Source of the DNA: DATLGB01 sp038258425
GTDB taxonomy: Bacteria > Actinomycetota > Thermoleophilia > Solirubrobacterales > Solirubrobacteraceae
Direction of reading: 5' to 3'
DNA: 64,000 bases
NCBI GenBank assembly: GCA_038258425.1
Contig: JBBSPV010000016.1
Span: forward strand, 1 to 64,000
Shown: positions 23,760 through 32,900 of the stretch, piece by piece
How positions within the stretch are numbered: position 1 is the stretch's first letter
Layout of the letters: each line of letters opens with the position of its first letter
The notes under the pieces: model-generated
What the model was told of the DNA's origin: nothing
The model's input: only the letters and a program-made list of their open reading frames with translations
Databases searched by the model: none
Position numbers and translations under genes: made by a program

Positions 23760-25592
23760 ATGAAGCGCTTCCTTCCTTCCCAGCTGCAGATCCCCGCCGT
23801 CCTGCACCGGAAGGTCATTCCCGCGCCGCCGGAGGTCGTGGCCGTCGCGGCGCCGCGAGCGCTGTGGTGGACGCTCGCCGCGGCCATCGTCCCCATGGTG
23901 GCCCTCACGATCTGGCTGGCGCTGGCGAGCGAGCATCTCGAGCGGCCGGTGGCGACCGGCCTGTACTTCGGCTATCTGACGGCCGCGCCGATGCTCATCG
24001 GTCTGTACTGGTGGGTGTGCCGTCCGGCGAGCCGATTCGGGCCGCTGCTGGTGGCGTTCGGAATCCTGGCCTGGATCGTCAGCTGGGAGTCCTCGGACTC
24101 GCCGTTGCTGTTCGACATAGGCGTCCTGGCCGAGGCACCGGCCTTCTGGCTGACCTTCTACCTGTTCCTCGCCTTCCCGATGGGTCGTCCGGACTCTGCT
24201 GCACGTTGGCTGATGGGTGCGCTGGCGCTCGCGGTGGTCGGGTTCTTCCTTCCGTGGGCGCTGTTCTCGCCGGTCATCGCCGGTGGTGGGCCGCTGACGC
24301 AATGCGCTCCGAACTGTCCTCCGAACGTGCTCCAGCTCGGCTCAGATCCCGGCCTCGTGGAGGTGGCCGGCAAGGCTGAGACGTACGCAGCCCTGGCGAT
24401 CACCGTCGCGGTGTTCGTGTTGTACCTGATGCGCCTCCGAGCGCGATCGCGTCCTCGTCGGCGGGCGCTCATGGCGGTTGCCGTCACGTCGCTGCTGTTC
24501 CTGCCGGCGTACTTCGCCTTCAACTTCAGCGCGTGGATCCTTCATCTGGACGTGGCGACGCTCGACGCGCTGGCGTGGGGCATCGTGGGCGCCCGCATCC
24601 TGCTGCCGCTGGGCTTTCTCATCGCGTTGCTGCAGGCGCAACGGTTCGCGGGCCGGGCGCTGCAGCGCATGCTCGAGTGTCTTGTCACCCGGCCCACACC
24701 GGAGCAGTGGCGTGAGACGATCGCGGCGTCGCTCGACGATGCCTCGCTGCGGCTCGGGTACTACGACCTGGACACGGGCCGTTTCCTGGCGTCCGACGGG
24801 ACGCCGGTCACACCGCCGCCGGCAGGTGCCGGCCGGACGTGGCTGCCGCTCGAGCGAGACGGGCGGGGCGTCGCGGCAATGGTGATCGACGAGACCCTGG
24901 CCGAGGACCCGGAGTTGGTGCGGGCAGCAACGTCGGCGACGCTCGTGGCGGTGGAGAACGGCGCCCTCGAAGGCGAACTGCGCGCCTCACGGGCGCGGAT
25001 CCTCGAGGCCGGGCACGCTGAACGGCGGCGGATCGAGCGCGATCTGCACGACAGCACGCAGCAGCGTCTGGTCTCGCTGCGAGTTCACCTCACGCTCGCC
25101 GGCGAGCAGCTCGACGGCTCGGACGAGCGGGAGATGCTCGAGCGCCTCGGCGTCGACGTCGAGGATGCCATCGAGGAGCTGCGCGCCGTCGCGCAGGGCA
25201 TCTATCCGGCCGTGCTCGGTGACCGGGGTGTCGGCGCGGCGGTCAGGGCGGTCGCCCGGACCTCGGCGATCCCCATCCGCATCCGAGACGAGTGGCGCGG
25301 CCGCCGGCCCGAGGCGGTCGAGACGACGGTGTACTTCTGCTGCCTGGAGGGCCTCCAGAACGCGGCCAAGCATGCGGGACGGGGAGCCTCCGTCGTGGTC
25401 CGCCTCTTCGAGGACGACGGCCATGTCGGCTTCAGCGTCGCGGACGACGGCGCCGGGTTCGATCCCGGCACCGTTGAGCGCGGCAACGGCCTGACCAACG
25501 TCGCCGACCGAGTCGCCGCGGTGGGCGGCTCGCTCGAGATCGACTCGGCGAGCGGGCAAGGCACCCGCCTGACGGCCAACATCCCCGTCTAG
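23760..25592 (+). CDS. NarL-type membrane sensor histidine kinase
   Basis: A 610-aa kinase. Roughly eight hydrophobic segments fill residues 35-300, with a short Cys-containing loop (QCAPNCPPN) between them that could bind a metal or form a disulfide. A GAF-like linker follows, then a HisKA_3 box ERRRIERDLHDSTQQRL with phospho-acceptor His430. The ATPase shows LQNAAKHAG (N box), DDGAGFDP (G1) and GNGLTNVADRV. The cognate regulator should be NarL/LuxR-type, but none is adjacent; 27323 and 48295 are candidates. ATG at 23760 is preferred; 23721 overlaps a promoter. A paralogue lies at 32874-34778. Confidence 0.9.
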   Translation: MKRFLPSQLQIPAVLHRKVIPAPPEVVAVAAPRALWWTLAAAIVPMVALTIWLALASEHLERPVATGLYFGYLTAAPMLIGLYWWVCRPASRFGPLLVAFGILAWIVSWESSDSPLLFDIGVLAEAPAFWLTFYLFLAFPMGRPDSAARWLMGALALAVVGFFLPWALFSPVIAGGGPLTQCAPNCPPNVLQLGSDPGLVEVAGKAETYAALAITVAVFVLYLMRLRARSRPRRRALMAVAVTSLLFLPAYFAFNFSAWILHLDVATLDALAWGIVGARILLPLGFLIALLQAQRFAGRALQRMLECLVTRPTPEQWRETIAASLDDASLRLGYYDLDTGRFLASDGTPVTPPPAGAGRTWLPLERDGRGVAAMVIDETLAEDPELVRAATSATLVAVENGALEGELRASRARILEAGHAERRRIERDLHDSTQQRLVSLRVHLTLAGEQLDGSDEREMLERLGVDVEDAIEELRAVAQGIYPAVLGDRGVGAAVRAVARTSAIPIRIRDEWRGRRPEAVETTVYFCCLEGLQNAAKHAGRGASVVVRLFEDDGHVGFSVADDGAGFDPGTVERGNGLTNVADRVAAVGGSLEIDSASGQGTRLTANIPV

Positions 25593-25664
25593 CGAGCCGG
25601 CCCTCGCTCAGGTGCGCGAAACGATGAACGGCCGCCCCGCGGAGCGACCACCTCCGGTACCGGC

Positions 25665-26570
25665 TCAATCACGCACGATGCAGCGGAAGCCGATGTGCCC
25701 GGTCGACGTGTCGATCGCCTCCCCTTGGCGAGCTGCCGGCCGGTACCGCAGGCAGTAGTTCGGCGCACACAGGTGCGAACCGCCCTTGATGACGCGGCGC
25801 GGGATGTCGCCCCCAGGATCGGGCGCGCAGCAAGGACTGGCCGCCTCCGCGGCGGCAAAGGGGTCGCACGTCCACTCCCACACGTTCCCGGTCATGTCGA
25901 AGAGGCCGTAGCCGTTCGGCTGGAAGGCGCCGACCGGCGAGGTGCCCTCGTAGCCGTCGCGGCACAGGTTCTGCCACGGGAACTCTCCCTGCCAGGTGTT
26001 CGCCATCGCCTTGCCGTCGGGAAAGGCTTCGTTCCCCCAGGCGTAGACGGCCGCTTCGAGGCCTCCACGCGCGGCGTACTCCCACTCGGCCTCGGAGGGC
26101 AGCGCCTTGCCGGCCCAGGCAGCGTATGCCCGCGCATCCTCGAACGCCACCTGGGTGACGGGGTGGCGCGCGCGCGAGTATGTGTCGCTGACCGGACCCT
26201 CGGGCCGGTTCCACCACGCGCCCGGCACGTACGCCCACCACTGCCGATAGTCACGCACGTCGACCGGTCCGCGCGTGCGGCGGAACACGAGCGCCCCCGG
26301 CACCAGTGCGTCCGGGTCGGCGTCGGGGTAGGCGGCGGGGTCGAGCGGGCGCTGGGCCACCGTGACGTAGCCCGTCGCCTTCACGAAGCGGCGGAACTCC
26401 GCCACCGTGACGGGGCGCTCATCGATCCAGAAGCCCTCCACCTCGACGCGGCGGACCGGCCGCTCCTCGGGATAGAAGTCCTCGGATCCCATGAGGAAGG
26501 ACCCGGCCGGGATCCACGCCATCCCATCCCGAGCGCACGACGCGGGTGACGAGCCGGCTGGTGCTGACAT
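25665..26570 (-). CDS. Formylglycine-generating enzyme (sulfatase-modifying factor)
   Basis: A 301-aa FGE-sulfatase domain protein. FGE oxidises the Cys of a CxPxR motif in sulfatases to formylglycine, the catalytic residue. It starts with MAWIPAGSFLMGSEDFYPEE and ends with GHIGFRCIVRD, both family hallmarks. The copper-binding active-site pair Cys268 and Cys273 is intact in GGSHLCAPNYCLRYRP. There is no signal peptide, so it acts in the cytosol. Both sulfatases in this window (30531-32900 and 56245-58590) carry a CSPTR target motif. The gene is downstream of a DUF6325 gene on the same strand (160-bp gap). ATG start at 26570. Confidence 0.93.
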   Translation of the reverse strand: MSAPAGSSPASCARDGMAWIPAGSFLMGSEDFYPEERPVRRVEVEGFWIDERPVTVAEFRRFVKATGYVTVAQRPLDPAAYPDADPDALVPGALVFRRTRGPVDVRDYRQWWAYVPGAWWNRPEGPVSDTYSRARHPVTQVAFEDARAYAAWAGKALPSEAEWEYAARGGLEAAVYAWGNEAFPDGKAMANTWQGEFPWQNLCRDGYEGTSPVGAFQPNGYGLFDMTGNVWEWTCDPFAAAEAASPCCAPDPGGDIPRRVIKGGSHLCAPNYCLRYRPAARQGEAIDTSTGHIGFRCIVRD

Positions 26571-26730
26571 GGGTGCACCGTCGCGCGGCGCGGCACCTCC
26601 GCCAAGGGGGTGGGCGGGTGTGCGACGGGGCAGCGCACACCCCCGGTAGGCGAGCGTCTTGCGTCAGACCGACTCGTTGCGGAACGTGAGCGCCGCCTCA
26701 CCCGCTGGTGGATCCTGCGCGCCCTGCGAC

Positions 26731-27189
26731 TCAGCCGGCTATCGCGGCGACGATCTCGGGCGTCAGGAAGCCTTCGGCGAACGGGATGCCGTCCGTCTCG
26801 ATGATGGCCTGCTTGAGGCCGCGCGCCCACAGGTGCTCGAAGATGATGAAGCCGGCTGACGTCCCCGGATCGAGCGTCTCGGCGACCTCGCGGATGTCCG
26901 CCGCCGACAGCCGGAAGGCAGTGGCCGGGCCCTCCCCCGGCTCGCGGTCGCCGTGCTCGGCAGCGTCCTCGAACAGCATGGTCAGACCCTCGCCATCTGG
27001 CCCGCCGTCGTAGTCCATGCGGACCAGCGCCCCGGTCGGCTCGTCGCGGTGCAGGAACACGAAGTCCAGCACGCGGATCGTGTTGGAGCGCTCCAGCTGG
27101 TCGATCTGCTCGGCGATACGTCCCTCAAAGCGGGCTCCCTCGCGGAAGCCCACCACCAAGATCTGCACGGGACCGGTGGTCTGCGGCAT
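26731..27189 (-). CDS. DUF6325 family protein (copy 1)
   Basis: A 152-aa soluble protein of the DUF6325 family, function unknown. Family features are the opening GPVQILVVGF, a helix FEGRIAEQIDQL, the strand IRVLDFVFLHRDE and the C-terminal motif FIIFEHLWARGLKQAI. The ATG at 27189 is preceded by AGGAGGACAG, a good ribosome-binding site; longer upstream readings are rejected. The gene is upstream of the FGE gene on the minus strand and divergent from the receiver protein at 27323. Three further copies occur in the window at 29948, 46656 and 47612. All four share the EHxWA motif. Confidence 0.85.
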   Translation of the reverse strand: MPQTTGPVQILVVGFREGARFEGRIAEQIDQLERSNTIRVLDFVFLHRDEPTGALVRMDYDGGPDGEGLTMLFEDAAEHGDREPGEGPATAFRLSAADIREVAETLDPGTSAGFIIFEHLWARGLKQAIIETDGIPFAEGFLTPEIVAAIAG

Positions 27190-27322
27190 GTCTGTCCTCC
27201 TCTGGCCTGAGCGTCGCAGGGCACGGCCCCACCCGGCAAGCGAGCGCGCATCCCCCGGTCCGTGGTGCGTGCTTCCCCAGTCGGGCGGGTAGGCAGGCTG
27301 TCCTTGCGGGTGCACGACGCCC

Positions 27323-27757
27323 ATGCTTGTCGTGGAGCAGATGTCGCCCGCCGACCTCTCAGCCGAACTTGTCCGGGTGGTCGCCGTTGACGACCAGCCG
27401 CCGTTCCGCGAGGCTGCGCGGCGCGTCGTCGATGCGACGGCGGGGTTCGGGTGGGCGGGCGAGGCCGGCTCGGGCGCGGAGGCGGTCGACCTCGTACGGG
27501 CATGTAGGCCCGACATCGTGATCATGGACGTCCGGATGCCGGGCATGGACGGCATCGAGGCCGCGCGGCGGGTGATCGCCGAGCGCCCACATGTGGCGGT
27601 CCTGCTCGTGTCCGCAGAGCCGCTGGCCAGCCCGGCCGCGGACCTGCTGCGGTCGCACGCCGTGGCGTTCTCCCGCAAGCACGAATTCGGGCCCGCGCTG
27701 CTGCGCCTGCTCAAGCTGCGTCAGGGCTCCAGCCCGGCGCCCGGCACCCAGCCCTGA
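27323..27757 (+). CDS. Stand-alone response regulator receiver protein
   Basis: A 144-aa CheY-like receiver domain without an output domain. The acidic pocket is Asp23/Asp24, the phospho-acceptor is Asp69 in VIMDVRMPGMDG, and the conserved Lys is 119 in FSRKHEF. It may act through protein contact, or relay phosphate for one of the two NarL-type kinases (23760 and 32874), but this is inference. ATG at 27323 gives an N-terminal extension of about 15 residues; a second ATG at 27341 would give a domain of more usual length. The next gene begins 129 bp downstream on the same strand. Confidence 0.85.
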   Translation: MLVVEQMSPADLSAELVRVVAVDDQPPFREAARRVVDATAGFGWAGEAGSGAEAVDLVRACRPDIVIMDVRMPGMDGIEAARRVIAERPHVAVLLVSAEPLASPAADLLRSHAVAFSRKHEFGPALLRLLKLRQGSSPAPGTQP

Positions 27758-27885
27758 CCACTGCCCCGCACCCGGCGCCGCCCTGGGCGCACGCCGCTGG
27801 GCCTCGCGGGGAGGTACGCCCCCCACCGACCGGCAGGCTGGCGCCGTTGCCCGCCGACGGCGATGGCTGCGACGCTTGAGTCCCC

Positions 27886-29946
27886 GTGCCCGACGAGCCC
27901 TCCGGAACCGGCCCCGCGTCCTACGGCGAGCCCGTGGCGTGGAAGCCCGAGACGCCGCGGCTCGGCGTCGTGCGCTTCCTGCTCGGGTGGGCGATCGCGG
28001 CAGCCGCGGTCGGTGTGTCGGTGTGGCTCGCGCCAGGAGCGGAGATCGAGCGGGCGGGCGCCGCGCTCCTCGTGGCGGCCCTGATCGGCGTGCTCAACGC
28101 GGTGCTGCCACCGGTGCTGGCGGCACTCCGCCTCCCGTTCACGCTCCTCACGGGCTTCCTGCTGGTGCTCGTGGCGGACGCCCTCCTGTTGCTGCTCGCC
28201 GGAGATCTGCTCTCCGACGACGTGCACGTCGACAACTTCGGTGACGCGCTGCTGACCTCGCTGCTCATCGCCGCGGTGAGCATGGCGCTGCAGGTGCTCC
28301 TCGGCACGAACGACGACACGGAGTACACCGTGCGGGTCACGCGCCGCGTCGCGCGCCGCCTGGGCGCCCATGAGGTCACCGACGTCGCCGGGATCGTCTT
28401 CCTCGAGATCGACGGGCTCGCGCTGCCCGTGCTGCGGGCGGCGCTGCGCGACGGGAGCGCGCCGAACATGGCCCGGTGGATCACCGACGACGGCTACCGT
28501 CTCACCGAGTGGGAGACGGACCTGTCCTCGCAGACCGGCGCCAGTCAGGCCGGGATCCTGCTCGGGTCCAACGACGACATCCCCGCGTTCCGCTGGGTCG
28601 AGAAGGAGGACCAGCGGATGCTTGTGTGCTCCTCGCCCTCGGACTGCGCGGAGATCGAGCGCCGGCACACGACGGGGGTCGGCCTGCTGGCCGACGGCGG
28701 GGCAAGCCGGGGCAACCTGCTGTCGGGGGATGCGGACGACGTCATCCTCACGGTCAGCCGCACCGACGCCGAGCGCAAGGCCAATCCCGGCTACCGCGCC
28801 TTCCTCGCGAACGGCTTCAACGTCACCCGGGCGCTCGTGCTCTTCCTGTGGGAGATCGGGCTCGAGCTGTCGGCGTCGCTGCGGGCAAAGCGTCGCGACG
28901 TGCGGCCCAGGGGGCACCGCGGTGGTCCGTATCCGCTGATCCGCGCGGCGATGTGCGTGATCGTCCGCGACCTGATCGTCTTCGGCGTGCTCACCGACAT
29001 GATGCGCGGCCGACCCGCGATCTACGCGACCTTCTCGAGCTACGACGAGGTGGCCCATCATTCGGGGCTCATGCGGGCCGACACGCTCGAGGCGCTGCGC
29101 AAGCTCGACCAGCAGTTCGGCCGTCTTGCCACGGCGCGGCGCTACGCCCCGCGCCCGTACGAGATCGTGGTGCTCTCCGACCACGGCCAGACCCAGGGCG
29201 CGACGTTCAAACAGCGCAACGGCTACGGGCTCGACGAGTTGGTGGAGCGGTCGCTCGACAGCGGGCGCGTCGCGAGCTTTGCAGGTGGCGACGAGCAGCA
29301 CGCGATGGTGGGCCACGCGGTCGACGAAGCGACGGGGCGCCGGGACAAGAAGCGCCCGAAGTCGGATGTCTCGGAGCGCGAGGTCGTCGTCCTCGGCTCC
29401 GGGAACCTCGGGCTCGTCTACCTGATGGAGGGCACGCACCGGCTCACGCTCGAGGACATCCAGAAGCGCCACCCCGAGCTCGTCCCCGCGCTCCGCCGCC
29501 ACCCGCACATCGGGTGGGTGCTCGCGCACTCGGCCCAGCACGGCGCCGTGGTGCTCGGGCCGGCCGGCGAGCGCCACCTCGAGACGGATCGCGTCGAGGG
29601 CGAGGACCCGCTGGCGGCGTTCTCCCCCACGGCGCCCGGGCACCTGCTGCGCACCGACCGCTTCGCGCATGTCGCCGACCTCATGGTCGGAAGCTTCTAC
29701 GACCCGGTCCTGGACGAGGGCTGTGCCTTCGAGGAGCTGATCTGCTTCCACGGCGGTCTCGGCGGCCCGCAGACTCGGCCGTTCATCCTGTATCCACCCG
29801 GGCTCCCGCAGCCCGCGAACCCGATCGTGGGGGCCGCCGCGGTGCACGCCGTGCTCTCGAACTGGCGCAGCACCCTGCAAGGCGACGACGCGCATCTCGC
29901 GCCACCGGCCCCGGTATCCGCCACCGGCTCAACCCGAGGATCGTGA
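27886..29946 (+). CDS. Membrane-anchored alkaline phosphatase superfamily enzyme with holin-like N-terminus
   Basis: A 686-aa fusion protein. Residues about 25-150 contain four hydrophobic helices like those of the phage holin 4-TM superfamily; an alkaline phosphatase-superfamily (nucleotide pyrophosphatase/phosphodiesterase) domain follows. Predicted metal and nucleophile sites are Asp in FLEIDGLALPVL (about 176), Thr in SSQTGASQAG (about 216), YDEVAHHSG (about 386) and LSDHGQTQG (about 432). These fit a two-metal phosphoester hydrolase facing one side of the membrane. The GTG start is at 27886. The DUF6325 gene follows after 1 bp, so the two are co-expressed. The substrate is unknown. Confidence 0.85.
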   Translation: MPDEPSGTGPASYGEPVAWKPETPRLGVVRFLLGWAIAAAAVGVSVWLAPGAEIERAGAALLVAALIGVLNAVLPPVLAALRLPFTLLTGFLLVLVADALLLLLAGDLLSDDVHVDNFGDALLTSLLIAAVSMALQVLLGTNDDTEYTVRVTRRVARRLGAHEVTDVAGIVFLEIDGLALPVLRAALRDGSAPNMARWITDDGYRLTEWETDLSSQTGASQAGILLGSNDDIPAFRWVEKEDQRMLVCSSPSDCAEIERRHTTGVGLLADGGASRGNLLSGDADDVILTVSRTDAERKANPGYRAFLANGFNVTRALVLFLWEIGLELSASLRAKRRDVRPRGHRGGPYPLIRAAMCVIVRDLIVFGVLTDMMRGRPAIYATFSSYDEVAHHSGLMRADTLEALRKLDQQFGRLATARRYAPRPYEIVVLSDHGQTQGATFKQRNGYGLDELVERSLDSGRVASFAGGDEQHAMVGHAVDEATGRRDKKRPKSDVSEREVVVLGSGNLGLVYLMEGTHRLTLEDIQKRHPELVPALRRHPHIGWVLAHSAQHGAVVLGPAGERHLETDRVEGEDPLAAFSPTAPGHLLRTDRFAHVADLMVGSFYDPVLDEGCAFEELICFHGGLGGPQTRPFILYPPGLPQPANPIVGAAAVHAVLSNWRSTLQGDDAHLAPPAPVSATGSTRGS

Positions 29947-29947
29947 C

Positions 29948-30436
29948 ATGAACGCTCCGCCCCCGAAGGGTCCAGTGCAGCTGCTGCTCTCGCGCTTCGA
30001 CGCCGACGCGCGGTTCGAGGGTCGGCTCGTCGGCGCGCTCGAGCGGATGGAGTCCGGCGGCACGTTGCGCCTCATCGAGGCGCTGTTCATCGCGCGCGAC
30101 GCCGGAACGGGCGAGCTCGCCGCCCTCGACCTGCGCAGCCGCGGCGCCGGCAGCCTCGTCGGGCCGCTGATCGACTTCCGGCTCGATCCGCACGGGCGCC
30201 GCCGCGCGACCGAGCGTGCACTCGGCGCCGACGGCGGCGACACGCTCCGCGCGCTGGGGACCGCGCTCGCGCCCGGCTCGGCGATCGCGGCCGTGCTCGT
30301 CGAGCACACCTGGGCGCGGGTGCTCGACGACGCCGTGGCGCAGTCAGGCGGGAGATCGCTGTCCAGCGGCTTCGTCGAGGCCGACACCCTGTCGGACCTC
30401 GCCGCCCTGCTGGTGGCCGCGGCGAGCGGCGACTGA
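29948..30436 (+). CDS. DUF6325 family protein (copy 2)
   Basis: A 162-aa member of the DUF6325 family and the most diverged of the four copies here. It keeps the opening KGPVQLLLSRFD, the strand LRLIEALFIARD and the C-terminal AAVLVEHTWARVLDDAV, but loses the acidic middle section of the others. The ATG at 29948 lies 1 bp past the stop of the phosphatase gene, so translation is coupled. The sulfatase begins 94 bp downstream on the same strand, giving a probable three-gene unit. Confidence 0.8.
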   Translation: MNAPPPKGPVQLLLSRFDADARFEGRLVGALERMESGGTLRLIEALFIARDAGTGELAALDLRSRGAGSLVGPLIDFRLDPHGRRRATERALGADGGDTLRALGTALAPGSAIAAVLVEHTWARVLDDAVAQSGGRSLSSGFVEADTLSDLAALLVAAASGD

Positions 30437-30530
30437 CGGGAACGCACCACCCGCCCCGGCGGGCAGGCACCCTCGCCGCGCATTCAGGGCCCGCCGGATA
30501 CTCGGAGCTCCCCGCGACGAGGAGAGACCA

Positions 30531-32900
30531 GTGCCCCAGGACGGACACGCCGGCCGCGAGGTCCTGCCGATTCCCGACCGCCGCCACGCGGCGCTCACGA
30601 CCTACGACGCCAAGGACCCGGACACCTCGTTCGCGCCGATCGAGCCCCTCCGTCCTCCGGCCGATGCACCGAACGTGCTCGTCGTCCTGATCGACGACTG
30701 CGGCTTCGGCGCGTCGAGCGCGTTCGGCGGCGCGATCCAGACGCCCAGCGCCGAACGGCTCGCCGCCGGCGGCCTCAAGTACAACCGCTTCCACACGACG
30801 GCGTTGTGCTCCCCGACGCGCGCGGCGCTGCTCAGCGGGCGCAACCACCACATGGTCGGCATGGGCGGCATCACCGAGATCGCCACCGCGGCCCCGGGCT
30901 ACAGCTCCCAGCGGCCGAACGACTGCGCCCCGCTGGCGGAGATCCTCAAGCTCAACGGCTACTCGACCGCCCAGTTCGGCAAGTGCCACGAGGTGCCCGT
31001 GTGGGAGACGAGCCCGATGGGGCCGTTCGAGAACTGGCCCACGGGCAGCGGCTTCGAGTACTTCTACGGCTTCATCGGCGGCGAGGCGCATCAGTACTAC
31101 CCGGCGCTCTATGAGGGGACGACCCCCGTAGAGCCGGACCGCACGCCTGAGGAGGGTTACCACCTCATGGGCGACATGACCGACAAGGCGATCAAGTGGG
31201 TGCGCCAGCAGAAGTCCCTGATGCCCGACAAGCCGTTCTTCGCGTACTTCGCGCCCGGCGCCACGCATGCCCCGCACCACGTGCCCAAGGACTGGGCGGA
31301 CAAGTACGCCGGTCGCTTCGACGCCGGGTGGGACGCGCTACGCGATGAGGTCTTCGCGCGTCAGAAGCAGCTCGGCGTCATCCCGGCCGACGCGGAGCTC
31401 ACCCCCCGCCACGACGAGATCCCCGCGTGGGACGAGATGCCCGAGGAGCTCAAGCCGGTGCTGCGACGCCAGATGGAGGTCTACGCCGGCTTCCTGGAGT
31501 TCACCGACCATCACGTGGGCCGACTGTTCGACGCGCTCGAGGACCTCGAGGTGTTCGACAACACGCTCGTCTACTACATCATCGGCGACAACGGCGCGTC
31601 GGCCGAGGGCACGCTGAACGGCACGTTCAACGAGATGATCAACTTCAACGGCGCCGCGGCCCTCGAGACGCCGGAGTTCCTGCTCGAGCACCTCGACGAG
31701 TTGGGCGGTCCCGACTCCTACAACCACTACGCGGTCGGCTGGGCGCACGCCATGGACACGCCGTACCAGTGGGCGAAGCAGGTGGCCTCCCACTTCGGCG
31801 GGACCCGCAACGGCACGATCGTGCACTGGCCCGCCGGCATCGAGGCGAAGGACGAGATCCGCACGCAGTTCTCGCACGTGATCGACGTCGCGGCGACGGT
31901 GCTCGACGCCGCGGGGCTGACCCAGCCGACGTTCGTGAACGGGATCCAGCAGACGCCGATCCAGGGCGCGAGCATGCGCTACTCGTTCGACGACCCCGGC
32001 GCGGACGAGCGCCACGAGACGCAGTACTTCGAGATGTTCGGCAACCGCGGCATCTACCACAAGGGCTGGACCGCGGTGACGCGGCACAAGACGCCGTGGG
32101 TGCTCGTCGGCGAGGAGGTCCCCGCGTTCGACGACGACGTGTGGGAGCTCTACGACACCGGGGTCGACTGGACCCAGTTCGAGGACCTCTCGGCGCAGCA
32201 CCCTGAGAGGCTTCATGCGCTCCAGCGGCTGTTCCTCATCGAGGCGACGAAGAACAACGTCCTGCCGCTCGACGACCGCGCCGCCGAGCGGCTTCTCCCC
32301 GAGGTCGCCGGCCGGCCCACGCTCGTGAAGGGCAACCGGCAGCGGCTCTTCAGCGGGATGGGACGCCTTTCGGAGTCCTCGGTCGTCGTCATCAAGAACC
32401 GGTCGCACGCGGTGACGGCGGAGGTCGTCGTGCCGGAGGGCGGCGTGGAGGGCGTGATCATCGCCCAGGGCGGCAGCATCGGCGGCTGGGCGCTGTACGT
32501 CAAGGACGGCCGGCTGCGCTACTGCTACAACCTGTTCGGCATCCAGCGCTTCTACACGGGAAGCGACCGGGAGATCCCGGCGGGCACCCACCAGGTCCGG
32601 ATGGAGTTCGACTACGACGGCCCGGGGATGGGCAAGGGTGGGAAGGTCGCCCTCTTCGTGGACGGCGAGCAGGTCGGAGGGGGCGACGTGGCCGCGACCG
32701 CGGCGATGGTCTTCTCGGCCGACGACACGTGCGACGTCGGCAAGGAGGGCGGCGCGCTGGTGGCCGATGACTACCCGGTCCCCAACGACTTCACCGGCGA
32801 GGTGACCTGGGTGGAGATCGACGTCGACGAGGCGGCGAAGGACGCCGACCATATGCTCGACAGCGACGAGCTGCTACGCGTGGCGATCGCCCGGCAGTAG
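30531..32900 (+). CDS. Type I (formylglycine) sulfatase
   Basis: A 789-aa cytosolic arylsulfatase-type enzyme. VVLIDDCGFG (about 51-60) supplies metal-binding Asp residues. The maturation motif CSPTR begins at Cys93 within TTALCSPTRAALLSGRN, and ATHAPHHVPKDWADKY and IIGDNGASAEG are further active-site blocks. A C-terminal beta-rich domain (from about 620) contains GGWALYVKDGRLRYCYN. Cys93 should be converted by the FGE at 25665-26570. The GTG start at 30531 follows GAGGAGA at a good distance; upstream in-frame codons overlap the DUF6325 gene. There is no signal peptide. The 3' end overlaps the convergent kinase gene by 27 bp. A paralogue is at 56245-58590. Confidence 0.93.
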   Translation: MPQDGHAGREVLPIPDRRHAALTTYDAKDPDTSFAPIEPLRPPADAPNVLVVLIDDCGFGASSAFGGAIQTPSAERLAAGGLKYNRFHTTALCSPTRAALLSGRNHHMVGMGGITEIATAAPGYSSQRPNDCAPLAEILKLNGYSTAQFGKCHEVPVWETSPMGPFENWPTGSGFEYFYGFIGGEAHQYYPALYEGTTPVEPDRTPEEGYHLMGDMTDKAIKWVRQQKSLMPDKPFFAYFAPGATHAPHHVPKDWADKYAGRFDAGWDALRDEVFARQKQLGVIPADAELTPRHDEIPAWDEMPEELKPVLRRQMEVYAGFLEFTDHHVGRLFDALEDLEVFDNTLVYYIIGDNGASAEGTLNGTFNEMINFNGAAALETPEFLLEHLDELGGPDSYNHYAVGWAHAMDTPYQWAKQVASHFGGTRNGTIVHWPAGIEAKDEIRTQFSHVIDVAATVLDAAGLTQPTFVNGIQQTPIQGASMRYSFDDPGADERHETQYFEMFGNRGIYHKGWTAVTRHKTPWVLVGEEVPAFDDDVWELYDTGVDWTQFEDLSAQHPERLHALQRLFLIEATKNNVLPLDDRAAERLLPEVAGRPTLVKGNRQRLFSGMGRLSESSVVVIKNRSHAVTAEVVVPEGGVEGVIIAQGGSIGGWALYVKDGRLRYCYNLFGIQRFYTGSDREIPAGTHQVRMEFDYDGPGMGKGGKVALFVDGEQVGGGDVAATAAMVFSADDTCDVGKEGGALVADDYPVPNDFTGEVTWVEIDVDEAAKDADHMLDSDELLRVAIARQ

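Noticed and set aside
21138..24302. A 1054-codon minus-strand open frame over the MFS, sigma factor and kinase genes
   Set aside because: Three forward genes with clear families account for the region; the antisense product has no recognisable domain.
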